Assembly (NCBI GenBank): GCA_020631735.1
Contig: CM036197.1
Coordinates: forward strand, 48,593,880-48,657,879
Direction: 5' to 3'
DNA from: Saccharum officinarum
Taxonomy: Eukaryota; Streptophyta; Magnoliopsida; Poales; Poaceae
DNA: 64,000 nt
Shown here: positions 1-10,752 of the stretch, piece by piece
How positions within the stretch are numbered: position 1 is the stretch's first letter
Layout of the letters: each line of letters starts with the position of its first letter
Program-made: the position numbers and the translations under genes
The notes under the pieces: model-generated
What the model saw: the letters and a program-made list of their open reading frames with translations, nothing else
The model's database searches: none
Told to the model about the DNA's origin: nothing

Positions 1-1026
1 CTTGTCTCATTGTAGGCCTTTCTTCACCTTTTAAATTTAAACATGCTTCGGCAAGCCTTGCAATAACCTCAGCATCTTTAGACCCTCCATCTTCAACAAT
101 TTGTGGATCTAAAATATCTGACAAGCGATAGTCTTTTATCATTGTCACAAAGTGTGATGCCAGGCCTTTTGCTTCTGAGGTATGAGAGGAGAAAACAGGT
201 TTAACCCGTGTTAATAGTTCTGCCAAGATGACGCCAAAGCTGTAAACATCACTCTTCTCTGTGAGTCGATTAGTGTAGTAGTACTCAGGATCAAGGTAAC
301 CGTGAGTTCCTTGGATTGCTGTAAGTATTCCTGTCTCATCCGTTGAAATTGACCTTGAAGCTCCAAAATCAGATACTTTTGCTATTAAAGTATCAGTAAG
401 CAATATATTTGCACATTTGATATCTCTATGGAACACAGATATTGAAGCAGCACCGTGTAGATATGCAATGGCCCTTGCAGTTTCCAGTGCAATCCTTAGT
501 CTGTCATTCCATGGCAAAGGGTTTTCATATTGTCCATGAAGATGGTAGGATAGGGTTCTATTTGATATGAACTCATAAACTAGTAAAGGAACTTCAGTCT
601 CAAGACAGCAACCAAAGAGCTTTACCACATTTCTATGGTTAGTTTGTGAAAGTATAACAACCTCATTTATGAACTGGTCAATTTCCCTTTGGACCACAAT
701 TTTAGACTTCTTGATGGCAACTACACGTTGGTCAGATAAGATACCTTTGTAGACTGTGCCATGACCTCCACCACCAATGATGCGATTCTGGTCAAACTTG
801 TTGGTTGCTTGTTCTAGTTCTTCAGAGCTAAAAATCTTCATCCTTTCAGCTATATCTTTATTTGAAGATATCAACTGTTGTAGAAGCAATCCATGGTTTC
901 TCTTGAAGAACTTTTGTCTTCGAAGTTTTGCCCTTCTTTGCTTGAGTTTATTGATGATGTTGGCAACACCCAGAATTGAAAATAATAGGCCAAAACCAGA
1001 ACTTATTGCTATTATAGCAATTAAGC
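1..1026 (-). CDS. WAK-1 exon 3: transmembrane segment and intact kinase domain (partial)
   Basis: This open exon starts with a hydrophobic membrane segment (LIAIIAISSGFGLLFSI), followed by a basic stop-transfer region (NKLKQRRAKLRRQKFF). The kinase follows with every key element visible: a complete glycine-rich loop (IIGGGGHGTV, 757-791), the VAIKK lysine near 712, the HRD catalytic loop near 425-435, DFG near 361-377, and GTHGYLDPEY near 270-320. The HRD arginine and the loop sequence suggest an active Ser/Thr kinase of the WAK/RLK-Pelle type. About 60 codons are missing beyond position 1, judging from WAK-2. A short intron (1027-1383) separates it from the EGF exon. The intact kinase contrasts with the broken ectodomain of the same gene. 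Confidence 0.9.
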
Positions 1027-2646
1027 CTGCAGAAAATAAACTCAAGGAGTCAAGGATTAATTACAGTAAGCTAGATGCAGGATGACATCCATTTCAAAAT
1101 TTTCTAGTCACTTAAATGTGTAGAAAAAAATGTTTCTTGGAATGTTTCTTAGAGCCGTATTACTAGCCACTTGATTTACTTGTAAAGCAAATTACAGTCT
1201 TGTAAAAAATAGACTTTTTTTTGCACTTAAATTGAGTTGTATCACATGTTTAAACTTCACAATAACATCAGAGAAAACTAATTTGGAAAGTGAAAAAATA
1301 TAGAAGTAGTGGTATTAAGAGATGAACTACCCACTCAAAACACTGAAGGAGAGCCTTTATTCAAAGCGAGTAGTATTTTGTACCAGGATGGCTCCTGATG
1401 CTTTTCTTTGATGAGCATCGGTATGTCCCAGGAATATTGATGCAGGTCCCATGACATGGGTAAATATCTGGCAGCTGGCACTCGTCAATATCTGGAGAAG
1501 GGAGAAAAGAACAGAACCATAAAGATGAAGTATTTCACATAATTTTGCTTCAGCAGCCTGAAAACATATAGAAAATAAATAACTAAACTAATTTTAGCTA
1601 GATAAGCACCTCGGTCATTCGTATAACTTGGACTTGCAAAATTAAAGGCCGAAATGATTGCAAAAAAAAAAAAAAGCCGAAAGAAAGAGATGACACTGAC
1701 AGAAAGTGGTATACCTACCTTGACATCCATTATCAATATAGGGATTGCCCTCGTATCCGTGAGAACAGTTGCACGTCGTAATTTCCATCGATAGTATAGG
1801 AGAAACTGTTTGAGCTTATGCATCTGAAGTCAGAAGATTGGGGTCCTATAGGCGACAGCACGAACAAGCCTGCGTCGCGTATCAGATCCAACGACCAATC
1901 CAGCACCACCGGAACACTATCCACCATCACCGGAACAGCACCGATTGGAAAAAACAGGTTGCTGAAGTTTCTCGCCATCTCGGCCTCGACTCTGCCGAAC
2001 CACTCTTGATCAACTATGAAAGCTGCTCTACGGTAGTTGCCGGTTTCCCCTTCCAGATGCTTAACCTGGATGCCGTACGACGGGAGGTCCGCGCCGAGCG
2101 ACGCGATGGACGTGCGGCAGCAGCCAGTGCCGGAGCACGAGGAGGCATCGGGTGTGTTGACGCAGACGGCGGCGCAGACGCTGGTGTAGGTGACCATGGT
2201 GTTGTAGGGGATGAGCTTCGCCAGCACGTTGCACCCGAAGGCCACGAAGGAGTTGCGCGCGCTCGACACCATCAGGGGCCCGTCGTCCGGCGTCGGAACG
2301 GACCATGAGCCGTTGAACTCGGCGGCGTACTGCACCCACGAGATTTTCCTCTGGATGCGTACCGTGCAGTCCGGCAGGGAGATGCCGAGCACCTGGTCTG
2401 CGCCGTCCCCTTCCCCAGCAGCAGCTTCGCCGGCTGCTGCGCCTCGTCGCAGGTGAGGTTGAAGCCTTGGTGGAAGCAGCCCCGGCCGATCCCGAACGGG
2501 TACGGCACTTGTACGCCGCCGCAGCTCTCCGGGCAACCAGGCAGGGCTATTGGGCCCGCCACCGCTGTCACCATGAGCTGAAGCGTGAGGGCTCCGATCG
2601 CACCGATCGTCATCGTCGGTCGGCGGGACGAGACGGCGATCGTCAT
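1..2646 (-). pseudogene. WAK-1: wall-associated receptor kinase, two frame breaks in exon 1, 3' end off window
   Basis: WAK proteins are plasma-membrane receptor kinases that bind cell-wall pectin or oligogalacturonides outside the cell and signal through a cytosolic Ser/Thr kinase. I see three exons on the minus strand. Exon 1 (2646-1719) has a signal peptide and a GUB_WAK_bind domain (LPGCPESCG, then VPYPFGIGRGCF). Exon 2 (1491-1384) is a short calcium-binding EGF unit (DIDECQ, four cysteines). Exon 3 (1026 to the window edge) holds the membrane segment and kinase. Splice sites are GT-AG and the phases join cleanly (CQ/DIDEC and HPG/LIA). Exon 1 is broken twice. Near 2405-2416 one base is missing from a G run. 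Near 1774 the coding frame jumps just before the CNCSHGYEGNPY motif; compared with WAK-2, about 8 bases are missing there. It is therefore probably a pseudogene. The G-run change could be an assembly error; the 8-base deletion is less likely to be one. Confidence 0.85.
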
Positions 2647-3053
2647 CTCTCGGCTCTCTCGTTTTACTGCCGACTTCAGTTCCGTTTGTCGAATGGACTA
2701 ATTGAAAATTGAGATGATGGTAGGATATTTATTGGTCCAACAATGTGATCCGGCAATTCGCAATTTCAAATCTAGCCAACGACTTTCACCGTCCGAGGCT
2801 CCTCATGGGCGGTGGGCGACGGCGCCGTGGAAGTCTTCGGCATCCGTCAAAGTCAAATGATGTGTGATAGCACTGCAATTTCCCTGCTCACTACGACACT
2901 TGCATAGTGGAGTGGTCAATTTTTTTTTCCTCTTACCTGGCTGATTTCGCGAAGATGGTGCTCGTCGATTTCCTCTGCCCACCATCCCAGCTCGTCAAGC
3001 ACTCCCTCAAGCAGAAACAAGAAGAGGTTCGTTCGCGCTGAGGCTGAGCGACG
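2647..3053. promoter_or_regulatory. shared divergent promoter interval between WAK-1 and WAK-2
   Basis: The start codons of WAK-1 (2646, minus) and WAK-2 (3054, plus) face away from each other across 407 bp, so both promoters and 5' UTRs must fit here or overlap. On the minus strand an AT-rich TATA-like stretch (AATAAATATCC, 2733-2723) lies about 80 bp upstream of the WAK-1 ATG. I see no clear TATA box for WAK-2. No open frame here looks coding. Confidence 0.55.
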
Positions 3054-4029
3054 ATGGTTCCCATCTTCCGGCGAGCGACGATCGGATGGATGTCGCTTCA
3101 GCTCCTGGCGGCAGCAGCACTGGCACTAGCAGGGCCGCCAGTAACCCTGCCTGGCTGCCGGGAGAGCTGCGGCGAAGTAAGCGTGCCGTACCCCTTCGGC
3201 ATCGGCGCCGGCTGCTTCCACGAGGGTTTCGGCCTCACCTGCGACGACAAGCAGCTGCTGCTCTTGGGCGACGGTGCGGTGCAGGTGCTGGACATCTCCT
3301 TGCCGGACGGCACGGTACGCATCAACAGCACCGTGTTCTCATCAGCCTCTGACTCTGACTCTGACTCTCCAGAGTTCAATGCCACTTGGTCTCTCGCTCT
3401 CCCACACCCTCAGGCCTCCGGGCCGTTCGTGATGTCGATCGAATACAACTGGTTCGTGGCCATCGGCTGCAATATCCTGGCGCAGCTCGTCCCTGTCGGC
3501 TCAAACAACACCGGCACCGCCATGTGCATCGACAATATGAACTATGATGCCATCTCAGCTTGTTCGGGTATTGGCCTCTGCCGCACACCCATCAAAGCGC
3601 GGGCCCCTACGTACTCTATAAAAGTTGTGTCCGCGCTAGGCTCGATGCCTACATCGCAGCCGCAGCTGCTGGATACAACAAAAAATGCAGCTGCGTTCAT
3701 AGTTGACAAGGCATGGTACAGCCTTTACGGATACGATACGACATGCCCAGCAATACCACTTCCTTGTATTGGCCGCAGAGCGTTCCGGCAGTGCTGGAGT
3801 GGTGGTTGGATCGAATCCACGACGAGGACATTGGATGCCTAAGCAACAACAGTTACTCCTACGAAAATTATGACAAAAAACGGTGCAACTGTTCCCAAGG
3901 ATACCAAGGCAATCCATACATCAGAGATGGATGCCAAGGTACTGCTGCTTTCACATTTCATTCATTCCAAGAAGATTTCTATTTATGACTTTCTGAAGTT
4001 CTTCTGCTCTGCTTTTTCACCTGGCCTGG

Positions 4030-4030
<1 letters not shown>

Positions 4031-4108
<78 letters not shown>
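4031..4108. repeat. (TA)n microsatellite in WAK-2 intron 1
   Basis: There are 39 uninterrupted TA units within the 188-bp intron 1 of WAK-2, ending about 18 bp before the splice acceptor. The length is likely to vary between individuals and could affect recognition of the acceptor. Confidence 0.95.
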
Positions 4109-4109
<1 letters not shown>

Positions 4110-4290
4110 CCTTTTTCCCGTTTCAGACATCGATGAGTGTTTACAGCCGGATGTTTATCCATGCCGTGGAACCTGCGTCAATGTGCCAGGAACATACAAA
4201 TGCTCACCAAACAAAAGCACCAGGAGCCATCCAGTTCCAGGTACCAAATATGCTTCAAATCAAATTTTACTTCAACGCACTAATGATGAA

Positions 4291-4777
4291 CCGCCAAATA
4301 CAGATAGTTATATATAATAGTTACTACATGCCACATGCAAAGAAGTAGCTAAATGCTAGCAAACAAAAACAAATGGTGTGCCAGTGTTGGATGCTAGGCC
4401 ATCGAGTATTCTAGTTCATGGAAGCTAGATACATGCCACATGCAAAGAAGTTAGACATTAGGATCTAAGTTTGGAATGCCAAATACAGATAGTTATATAT
4501 AATAGTTACTACATGCCACATGCAAAGAAGTTAGACATTAGGATCTAAGTTTGGAATGCCAAATACAGATAGTTATATATAATAGTTACTACATGCCACA
4601 TGCAAAGAAGTTAGACATTAGGATCTAAGTTTGGAATGCCAAATACAGATAGTTATATATAATAGTTACTACATGCCACATGCAAAGAAGTAGCAAAATG
4701 CTAGCAAACAAAAACAAATGGTGTGCCAGTGTTGGATGCTAGGCCATCGAGTATTCTAGTTCATGGAAGCTAGATAC
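4291..4777. repeat. nested tandem repeat in WAK-2 intron 2 (80-bp unit plus flanking duplicate)
   Basis: An 80-bp unit containing GGAATGCCAAATACAG recurs exactly at 4473, 4553 and 4633, with a partial first copy at about 4293. A longer block of about 110 bp (containing GGTGTGCCAGTGTTGGATGC) lies on both sides of this array, at about 4320-4433 and 4668-4777. The layout suggests one large duplication followed by unequal expansion of the 80-bp unit. Confidence 0.9.
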
Positions 4778-5860
4778 TGCTGCTGCCAGCCTCGTTGTCA
4801 CACGGAGTAGCAACTTCAGTCTCAAGCAATTAATCTGCTCTGAATTTTTCATTACTGCAGAGTATAATGCAGTTAGTCTGAATGTGCAACCAAATAGAAT
4901 CCTTGCATTGCTGATGCTATAACACAGCTAGTAGTTTTGTATAGCCTCCTTCATACTAAGCAATTAATCTCTATGCAATGTACAGATGTAAAGGCCTTTT
5001 TTGGATTATTTCTAATTCTAACTACATAGTGACAAATTAGCAGTGTAGGGTATCAGGTACCTGCCATGGTGGGTCTCTGATGAAATATTTGGTTAATCCG
5101 ATGCCATGAGATGTCGTTTCTTCGGTAGAAATGAGTTCAGCTTGTTTGTATTCTCCCAAGTTTACATGACTGATGATGGAATTATTGGTCAGCTACACAA
5201 CCTTACAGGGCACATTTTCACTACTACACCTAGTAAGAGTAGTCCCTACAAAAACAGTCAGTAAAACTTATAGAAATATGTTAGTCTAATATAGGACAAA
5301 ATTAGTAAATATTTATGGTTCCTCTCACATTAGATTTTTGAAAGAAGTCATTGTAATCTTCTACAATATCAACATTAGCTCTGATTGGAGACCACTACAC
5401 AAGAATTATCAAAAGCAGAAGAAACCTTTTCAGCATGATCCTAGGTCTAGCCTGTGCGTTGCCATGTGCCAAAAATATCACAACCGGAATATGAGGACAA
5501 ATCCTGATGCAAATCAAACAACCAAAAATATCACAACCGGAATGCATGTCATGCCAAGTCTCATGACGTGTATTACATTATCATCCATGATAAATTAATT
5601 CTACAACTTGCAGTATTATCATTCCTGATAAATTAACTTTATAACTTATTTCAAAGCAAATGCTAGCCTTTGCCAGCTGAAGACAATCGTATGACACAGA
5701 ATGACATTTTGTTGAACAGATTGTGAGCGTGGAGATTTCCACAAATGCAAGGGGCTTACCTTCATGTAGATCCCACTCACATGGTCCCGATGATTCACAC
5801 AAGATGAGGAAACGAACATAGGTACAATGGATCAGATTTGGTGTCCTCAAAATCTCTATA
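4778..5860. other. remainder of WAK-2 intron 2, no gene seen
   Basis: AT-rich intron sequence. Only small direct repeats are visible, for example AAAATATCACAACCGGAAT near 5469 and 5525, and a repeated GATAAATTAA motif at 5588-5636. I recognise no protein-coding content or transposon ends. Confidence 0.5.
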
Positions 5861-6500
5861 GTGCAACAAAACTCCAGACAAGAATTAAATAAAAAAAAAG
5901 TATCTCGTCACCACCCTCACGATGGCCTCGTCTCTAGGGACATCGTATCGTACGCATCCGGCAGGGTCCACGGACACGTCGAAGCCGTCCCTCGCCTGAC
6001 GGATGCCAGTATGCCACGCCGGATCTGGGCACAGCCATCCCGGATCGACGCGCCGTCGGCGATGGTGGCCGGCATGGCGAGAGAAAGTTGCGGAAAGGCC
6101 AGCGTGGGAAGAGGAGGGGCGCAGACCCAGGCCAACCACGCCGTCGCCGCACTTCCCACCTCGCCTTATTCGTCTTGCCTGCCTTGCGTGTCGTTGAGAT
6201 CTAGCAGCAGTAGGGATCGAGCCCAGGGTGCAGGGAAGAAGGGGGCGAGCCGGCGGCTCGGGCAGCACCGCAGCAGGGATTGAGCGGGGGCGAGCGGCCG
6301 ACCGGGAGCAAATCGCTGGAGCGAGATGCGGAACGGCCGTACGGGAGCGCCAGATGAGGCAACAGCCGCAACACGAGAGAGGAGCCATTCGGGGGAGAGA
6401 CCGTGGCCCCACATGTCGGCGCAAATAGGAGTCACGAACGTGTGCCGTTGCGGCCTCACCACGGGGAGTGAACGGGTCCTCTCTCATCTTTTTAGGAGTA
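5861..6500. other. GC-rich island inside WAK-2 intron 2, probably an inserted fragment
   Basis: About 600 bp of GC-rich sequence sits abruptly in an AT-rich intron. Long open frames run on both strands (for example 6487-5885, minus), but their translations are rich in R, P and A with no motif I recognise, as expected of GC-rich DNA read in any frame. WAK-1 has no such sequence in its matching intron, so insertion is the simplest explanation. I could not identify terminal repeats or a target duplication. Confidence 0.4.
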
Positions 6501-6786
6501 GAGATTAACTTGTCCTAAACATCATGCATTTAAAAACACAGGGAGTTGCTCGACCGCCGCTGAGTTTAGTTGCTATCGATGTTTTCTCTACCCTGTAGAT
6601 AATAACCTCACAGGTAACGTTACCTGTTTGTATTCTCTGCTCTATATTAATTAATAAAAACACTGTCAATACCGGTTCGTTAAAAAAACACATAGGCACT
6701 ATTAACACAGTTGCAGTAGTACAATTTAGCAATTTGAAAAGTAGGTCTCGTATATGTATTTTAAATCTTTGGGTTATCTTCTACAG

Positions 6787-7976
6787 GTTTAATTACTGTA
6801 ATAGCAATTAGTGGTGGTTTTGGACTACTGTTCTCACTTCTTGGTGTTACCAAAATCTCAAAAAAACTTAAGCAACAGAGAGCCAAGAAATTGAGACAAA
6901 AGTTTTTCAAGAGAAACCGTGGATTGCTTCTCCAACAGTTGATTTCTTCAAATGAAGATATTGCCGAAAGGACAAAGATTTTTAGCTTAGAAGATCTAGA
7001 GCAAGCAACCAATAAATTTGATCAGAATCGGATCCGCCATGGCATAGTATACAAAGGCATCTTAGCTGATCAACGCATTGTGGCCATCAAAAGGTCCAAA
7101 ATTGTGGTTCAAAGGGAAATTGATGAGTTCATAAACGAGGTTGTCATACTTTCGCAAACTAACCATAGAAATGTAGTGAAGCTCTTTGGGTGCTGCCTCA
7201 AGACAGAAGTTCCTCTACTAGTTTATGAGTTCATATCAAATGGGACCCTATCATATCATCTTCATGGACAAAGTGAAAGCCCTTTGCCATGGAAAGACAG
7301 ATTGAGGATAGCACTAGAAACTGCAAGGGCAATTGCGTATCTGCATTGCGCAGCATCCGTATCAGTGTTTCATAGAGATATCAAATCTACAAATATACTA
7401 CTTACTGATACTTTAAGAGCAAAAGTGTCAGATTTTGGAGCTTCAAGGTCAATTTCAATAGATGAAACAGGAATACACACTGCCATTCAAGGAACTCATG
7501 GTTACCTTGATCCTGAATATTATTACACTAGTCGACTCACTGAGAAGAGTGATGTTTATAGCTTTGGTGTAATCTTAGCAGAGCTACTAACAAGGGTTAA
7601 ACCGGTATTCTCTACTCATTCGTCAGAAGTCAAAAGCCTAGCATCACACTTCGTGTCTGTGATAAAAGATAATCGTTTGTTAGATATTCTAGACCCACAA
7701 ATTGTTGAAGAGGGAGGGGCTGAAGATGCTGAGGTTGTTGCAAGGCTTGCAGAAGCATGCTTAAGCTTAAAAAGTGAAGAAAGGCCTACAATGAGGCAAG
7801 TGGAGATAGCTCTTGAAGGTGTGCCAGGATCAAAGGTCCACTCCAGTTCTCGAGTTTCAAGGACAATTCAAATTGTTCGAAAAGATCAGTCACACAACCG
7901 AAACAAAGGCAATGAAGGAACTAGAGTATACAGTTTGGAGAAAGAGTTCATACAATCATATGAAATTCCAAGATGA
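6787..7976 (+). CDS. WAK-2 exon 3: transmembrane segment and kinase domain lacking the glycine loop
   Basis: This open exon encodes a membrane segment (LITVIAISGGFGLLFSLLG), a basic juxtamembrane region, and a kinase ending at a stop at 7974-7976. The VAIK lysine (7080-7097), the FINEVVIL helix C glutamate, HRD (7371-7379), DFG (7431-7439) and GTHGYLDPEYYYT are all present. Where WAK-1 reads NRIIGGGGHGTVYKG, WAK-2 reads NRIRHGIVYKG (about 7027-7055). This is an in-frame loss of 12 bases that removes four residues of the nucleotide-binding loop, including all but one of its glycines. The rest of the domain is well conserved, so the change looks recent. A kinase without this loop should bind ATP poorly, so it is either dead or a pseudokinase. 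Confidence 0.88.
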
Positions 7977-9164
7977 TATTTGCTTTTGTGGGTTCATATT
8001 TTTTTAGTAATTTTGAATGCCATTTTGTAAACTTGGCGTCAATTATAAACTTAGAGATATAGCCTTGTGCACCTCCACAATATTATGGTTGATGTAGAAC
8101 TAATAAGTTATACCAGTAAATAAGTGAACTTTGTTCATTTTGTTATGTATCCAGTATCCTGTCCTGTAGATGTGCAAATGGCACAAGCAAAGCAAGACGG
8201 AACGACCCACGTCGTATTTTTTCATCTTTCTTTGCATTGTTACGCTATCCTACTTGAAGGTGTTGAGTTCTTGATTTCTAAATTGAATGATTGATGCAGG
8301 GGCAGGGCTTAATGCTGTAATAGAATCGAAGTAAATCTTGGCCTCTTGCCCAGGAGATGGCCATTCAGAGATAAATCATAGCAGCGCATCCTATCTTATA
8401 CGGTTTTGCAAAAAAGAAAAAAAAATGCATCACTCAAAATCAAAATGATAAAAAAAAACTAGCGGCAGGACCGGCCGGCTATGTGTTGAAATGCACCAGA
8501 AAAAAAATAGGGGAAGGGCCTCCCTGTTCTTCTCACCCAGAAGAAGAAAGCAGAGAAAAAAAATCTTCAGAAAATGGTGTGGCCTCAAAACTACAACTGA
8601 TACCGTGAAATGAAAGAGACTCCACGTAACCAGGCTAACCAGCTATCTTGGGTTTCAGAGTGGCGCTCATCGCTGATCAAGATTCAGAAGGGACTCAGCA
8701 GGACGTTTGCAATGATAGAAAAAGGCAACTATTCGAAACCGGCGGCTGCCATTTTGATTTTCTTTAGAATTTAAGCCAAAGCCATTTTGAATTTAAGCAG
8801 TAGAAGTATTATATACGGCGAAGTTCACCAAATATAATATGGCTGCCTGGGTGAGGCAAGCGCACACAATGTTGTGGCGTTACTGTAGCAAGCCAGCTGC
8901 TTCGGAGTTTTATATGCTGCACGCGTTTTGTTGAATAGCTAGTCATCACATCACCTTCTAATCTTCTATGATAGATAAATAATTTCTCCAAAGAAAATCC
9001 TGTTTGATAGCACGGATCGCGGACGATACGCGAACGCGACGAACTTTCAGCTTCCCCGTTCCATACGGCATGGCAAGTGTTCTGAACTTCTGATCCAACA
9101 AGAAGCGGGTCTTGAGCCGTGGTGTTTTCCTCATACCAAGGACTGGAGCAGCATTCGCAACAAG
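7977..9164. other. WAK-2 3' flank and WAK-3 5' flank, no gene seen
   Basis: AT-rich sequence after the WAK-2 stop, probably beginning with its 3' UTR, then the upstream region of WAK-3. I recognise no coding, RNA or transposon signature. The open frames here are short and lack motifs. Confidence 0.5.
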
Positions 9165-9387
9165 ATGGAGCTGCTCTCCTCTAGCCATTCCACTTCCACG
9201 GAAGCAAAAAAAGATCGTCGCGCCAGCGTTCCACCTGCTGTTCATAGTGGCAGCAGCAGTGGCGGCAGCTCCAGCGGCGTTGCCCGGCTGCCCGGAGACC
9301 TGCGGCAACATAACCGTCCCCTACCCTTTCGGCACCCACCGAGGCTGCTTCCGCGAGGAATTCAACCTCACATGCGACGAGACGCCG

Positions 9388-10208
9388 TGTTGAAGGATAG
9401 CATTGTAATAGTGTATACTAAGGTAGTTAGTCATATCTTGACCGTGGTGACCACGAACGGCGCCCACGATCTCTGCCCGTGCGCGCCCAGCGCCGGCCCT
9501 CTGTAATTGTATATGTAACACCCAGAGAGTAATACGAGATCTTGTTATTCTTCTACATGGTATCAGCTTGCGCGAGTTGATCCTCCTGCTCCTTCGCAAC
9601 CGCTGCTCCTTGCCGATTGGCTATTCCTCCGCGCTTGCCGCGCCGCGCCCCCCTGGTGCTCGCCGCGGCCGTTTTCCTTCTTTCCGTTTTTCCCTCCATG
9701 CTCGCCGCGCCTCCTTCCCATGCCGCGATCCAATCTCATGGACTCTAACCCCCTCTTCGACGCTGACGTTTCCGATGTCGACTCCAACTCCTCCTCCTCC
9801 ACCGACATCGGCGAGTCCTATACTGCTGCCCCCTCGACCCTCCCCACCAACGTCCTCCAATCTATAGTCCCACATCCCTGTTGAGCTCGACATCAATGAC
9901 TCCAATTACACCGAGTGGCGGTGTTTCATCGATGCTTTCATCGGAAAGTTCAGCATCGGCTCTCATCTCTCTTGTCCTCCCACCACAGCCAACCGTCGCG
10001 ATCCAGAGTGAGTGATGGTCGACCAGTGCATTGTTAGTTGGCTCTACAACACCATCTCCAAGGATGTGCGCGCCATCATTCGCGCTCCCAAAGCCACGAC
10101 ATTCACCATCTGGAACGCAATCCACGATCAGTTTCGTGATCATGAGCTTCACCGCGCCGTCTACCTGGAGGCCTAATACGAGATCTTGTTGGCTTCTATT
10201 CTTCTGTG
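9388..10208 (+). mobile_element. copia-like LTR retroelement remnant inserted in WAK-3
   Basis: The element is flanked by a perfect 5-bp duplication CGCCG (9383-9387 and 10209-10213). The left LTR (9388-9557, about 170 bp) starts TGTTGAAGG and ends TTCTTCTACA. It is followed directly by TGGTATCAGC, a match to the initiator-methionine tRNA primer site used by copia elements. The interior has a copia-type gag start (SNYTEWR motif near 9900-9920) with one in-frame stop. It then jumps straight to the last 35 bp or so of a right LTR (TAATACGAGATCTTGTT). Most of gag, all of pol and most of the right LTR are deleted, so the element cannot move on its own. Removing the element and one duplication copy leaves the WAK reading frame continuous across the site. 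Confidence 0.8.
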
Positions 10209-10752
10209 CGCCGGGCCGGCCGCCGAGGCTCCTCGTGGGGGACGGCGTGGAGGTCGTCGGCATCTGTCTCGCCGATGGCACAGTGCGGATCCACACCAAG
10301 ATGCTGGACGTCTCGCTCCCGGGGAACTCGAGCTCCATACGGTTCAACGGCTCGTGGTCCGCGGGCGTGATGGACACGGGGCGCCTCTTCGTGTCGACCA
10401 CGCACAACCGGTTCGTGGCCATGGGGTGCAACTTCCTCGCCACCCTCGTCGTCCATGGCGACGACGACCCCGTCTCGGGCAAGGGCAACTACGTTAGTGT
10501 CTGCGTGGCGCTGTGCGCAGACGGATCCGAACTGGGCGACACCTCGTGCTCCGGCGTTGGCTGCTGCTAGACGCCCATTGCAGCATCCACCATGGAGCTG
10601 TCGTACGGAGTCCGGCTCAGTGAACTGGCCGTCCAGACTTCCGCCAGCTCGGCCTCGAGCTTAGGAGTGCTGTTCATCGCCGATCAGGAGTGGTTCGTCA
10701 GGAACGCGACCGTTTTGCAGCTGGACTACGCCGGCGAGCCACAGAGAACCAT

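Larger units (their letters stand above)
3054..7976 (+). pseudogene. WAK-2: wall-associated receptor kinase with ectodomain frameshift and loop-less kinase
   Basis: Three exons are visible, matching WAK-1. Exon 1 (3054-3938) encodes a signal peptide (hydrophobic LQLLAAAALALAG) and a GUB_WAK_bind domain (LPGCRESCGEVSVPYPFGIG). Exon 2 (4127-4240) is an EGF unit (DIDECLQPDVYPCRGTC). Exon 3 (6787-7976) is the membrane segment plus kinase. Donors at 3939 and 4241 are GT, acceptors at 4125 and 6785 are AG, and the phases join. The ATG at 3054 is chosen because the signal peptide follows directly. Exon 1 changes frame near 3720-3740, after FIVDKAWYSLYG; the correct reading then resumes as WPQSVPAVLEWW and ends with the CNCSQGYQGNPYI motif. 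Intron 2 (4241-6786) is seven times longer than that of WAK-1, because of tandem repeats and a GC-rich insert. With this frameshift and the kinase defect described for exon 3, it is probably a pseudogene; alternatively exon 3 could be expressed separately. Confidence 0.82.

Noticed and set aside
777..1085. Plus-strand open frame of 102 codons
   Set aside because: Antisense shadow of the WAK-1 kinase exon.
4031..4108. (TA)n as a replication origin or matrix attachment site
   Set aside because: A simple microsatellite in an intron; nothing else supports such a role.
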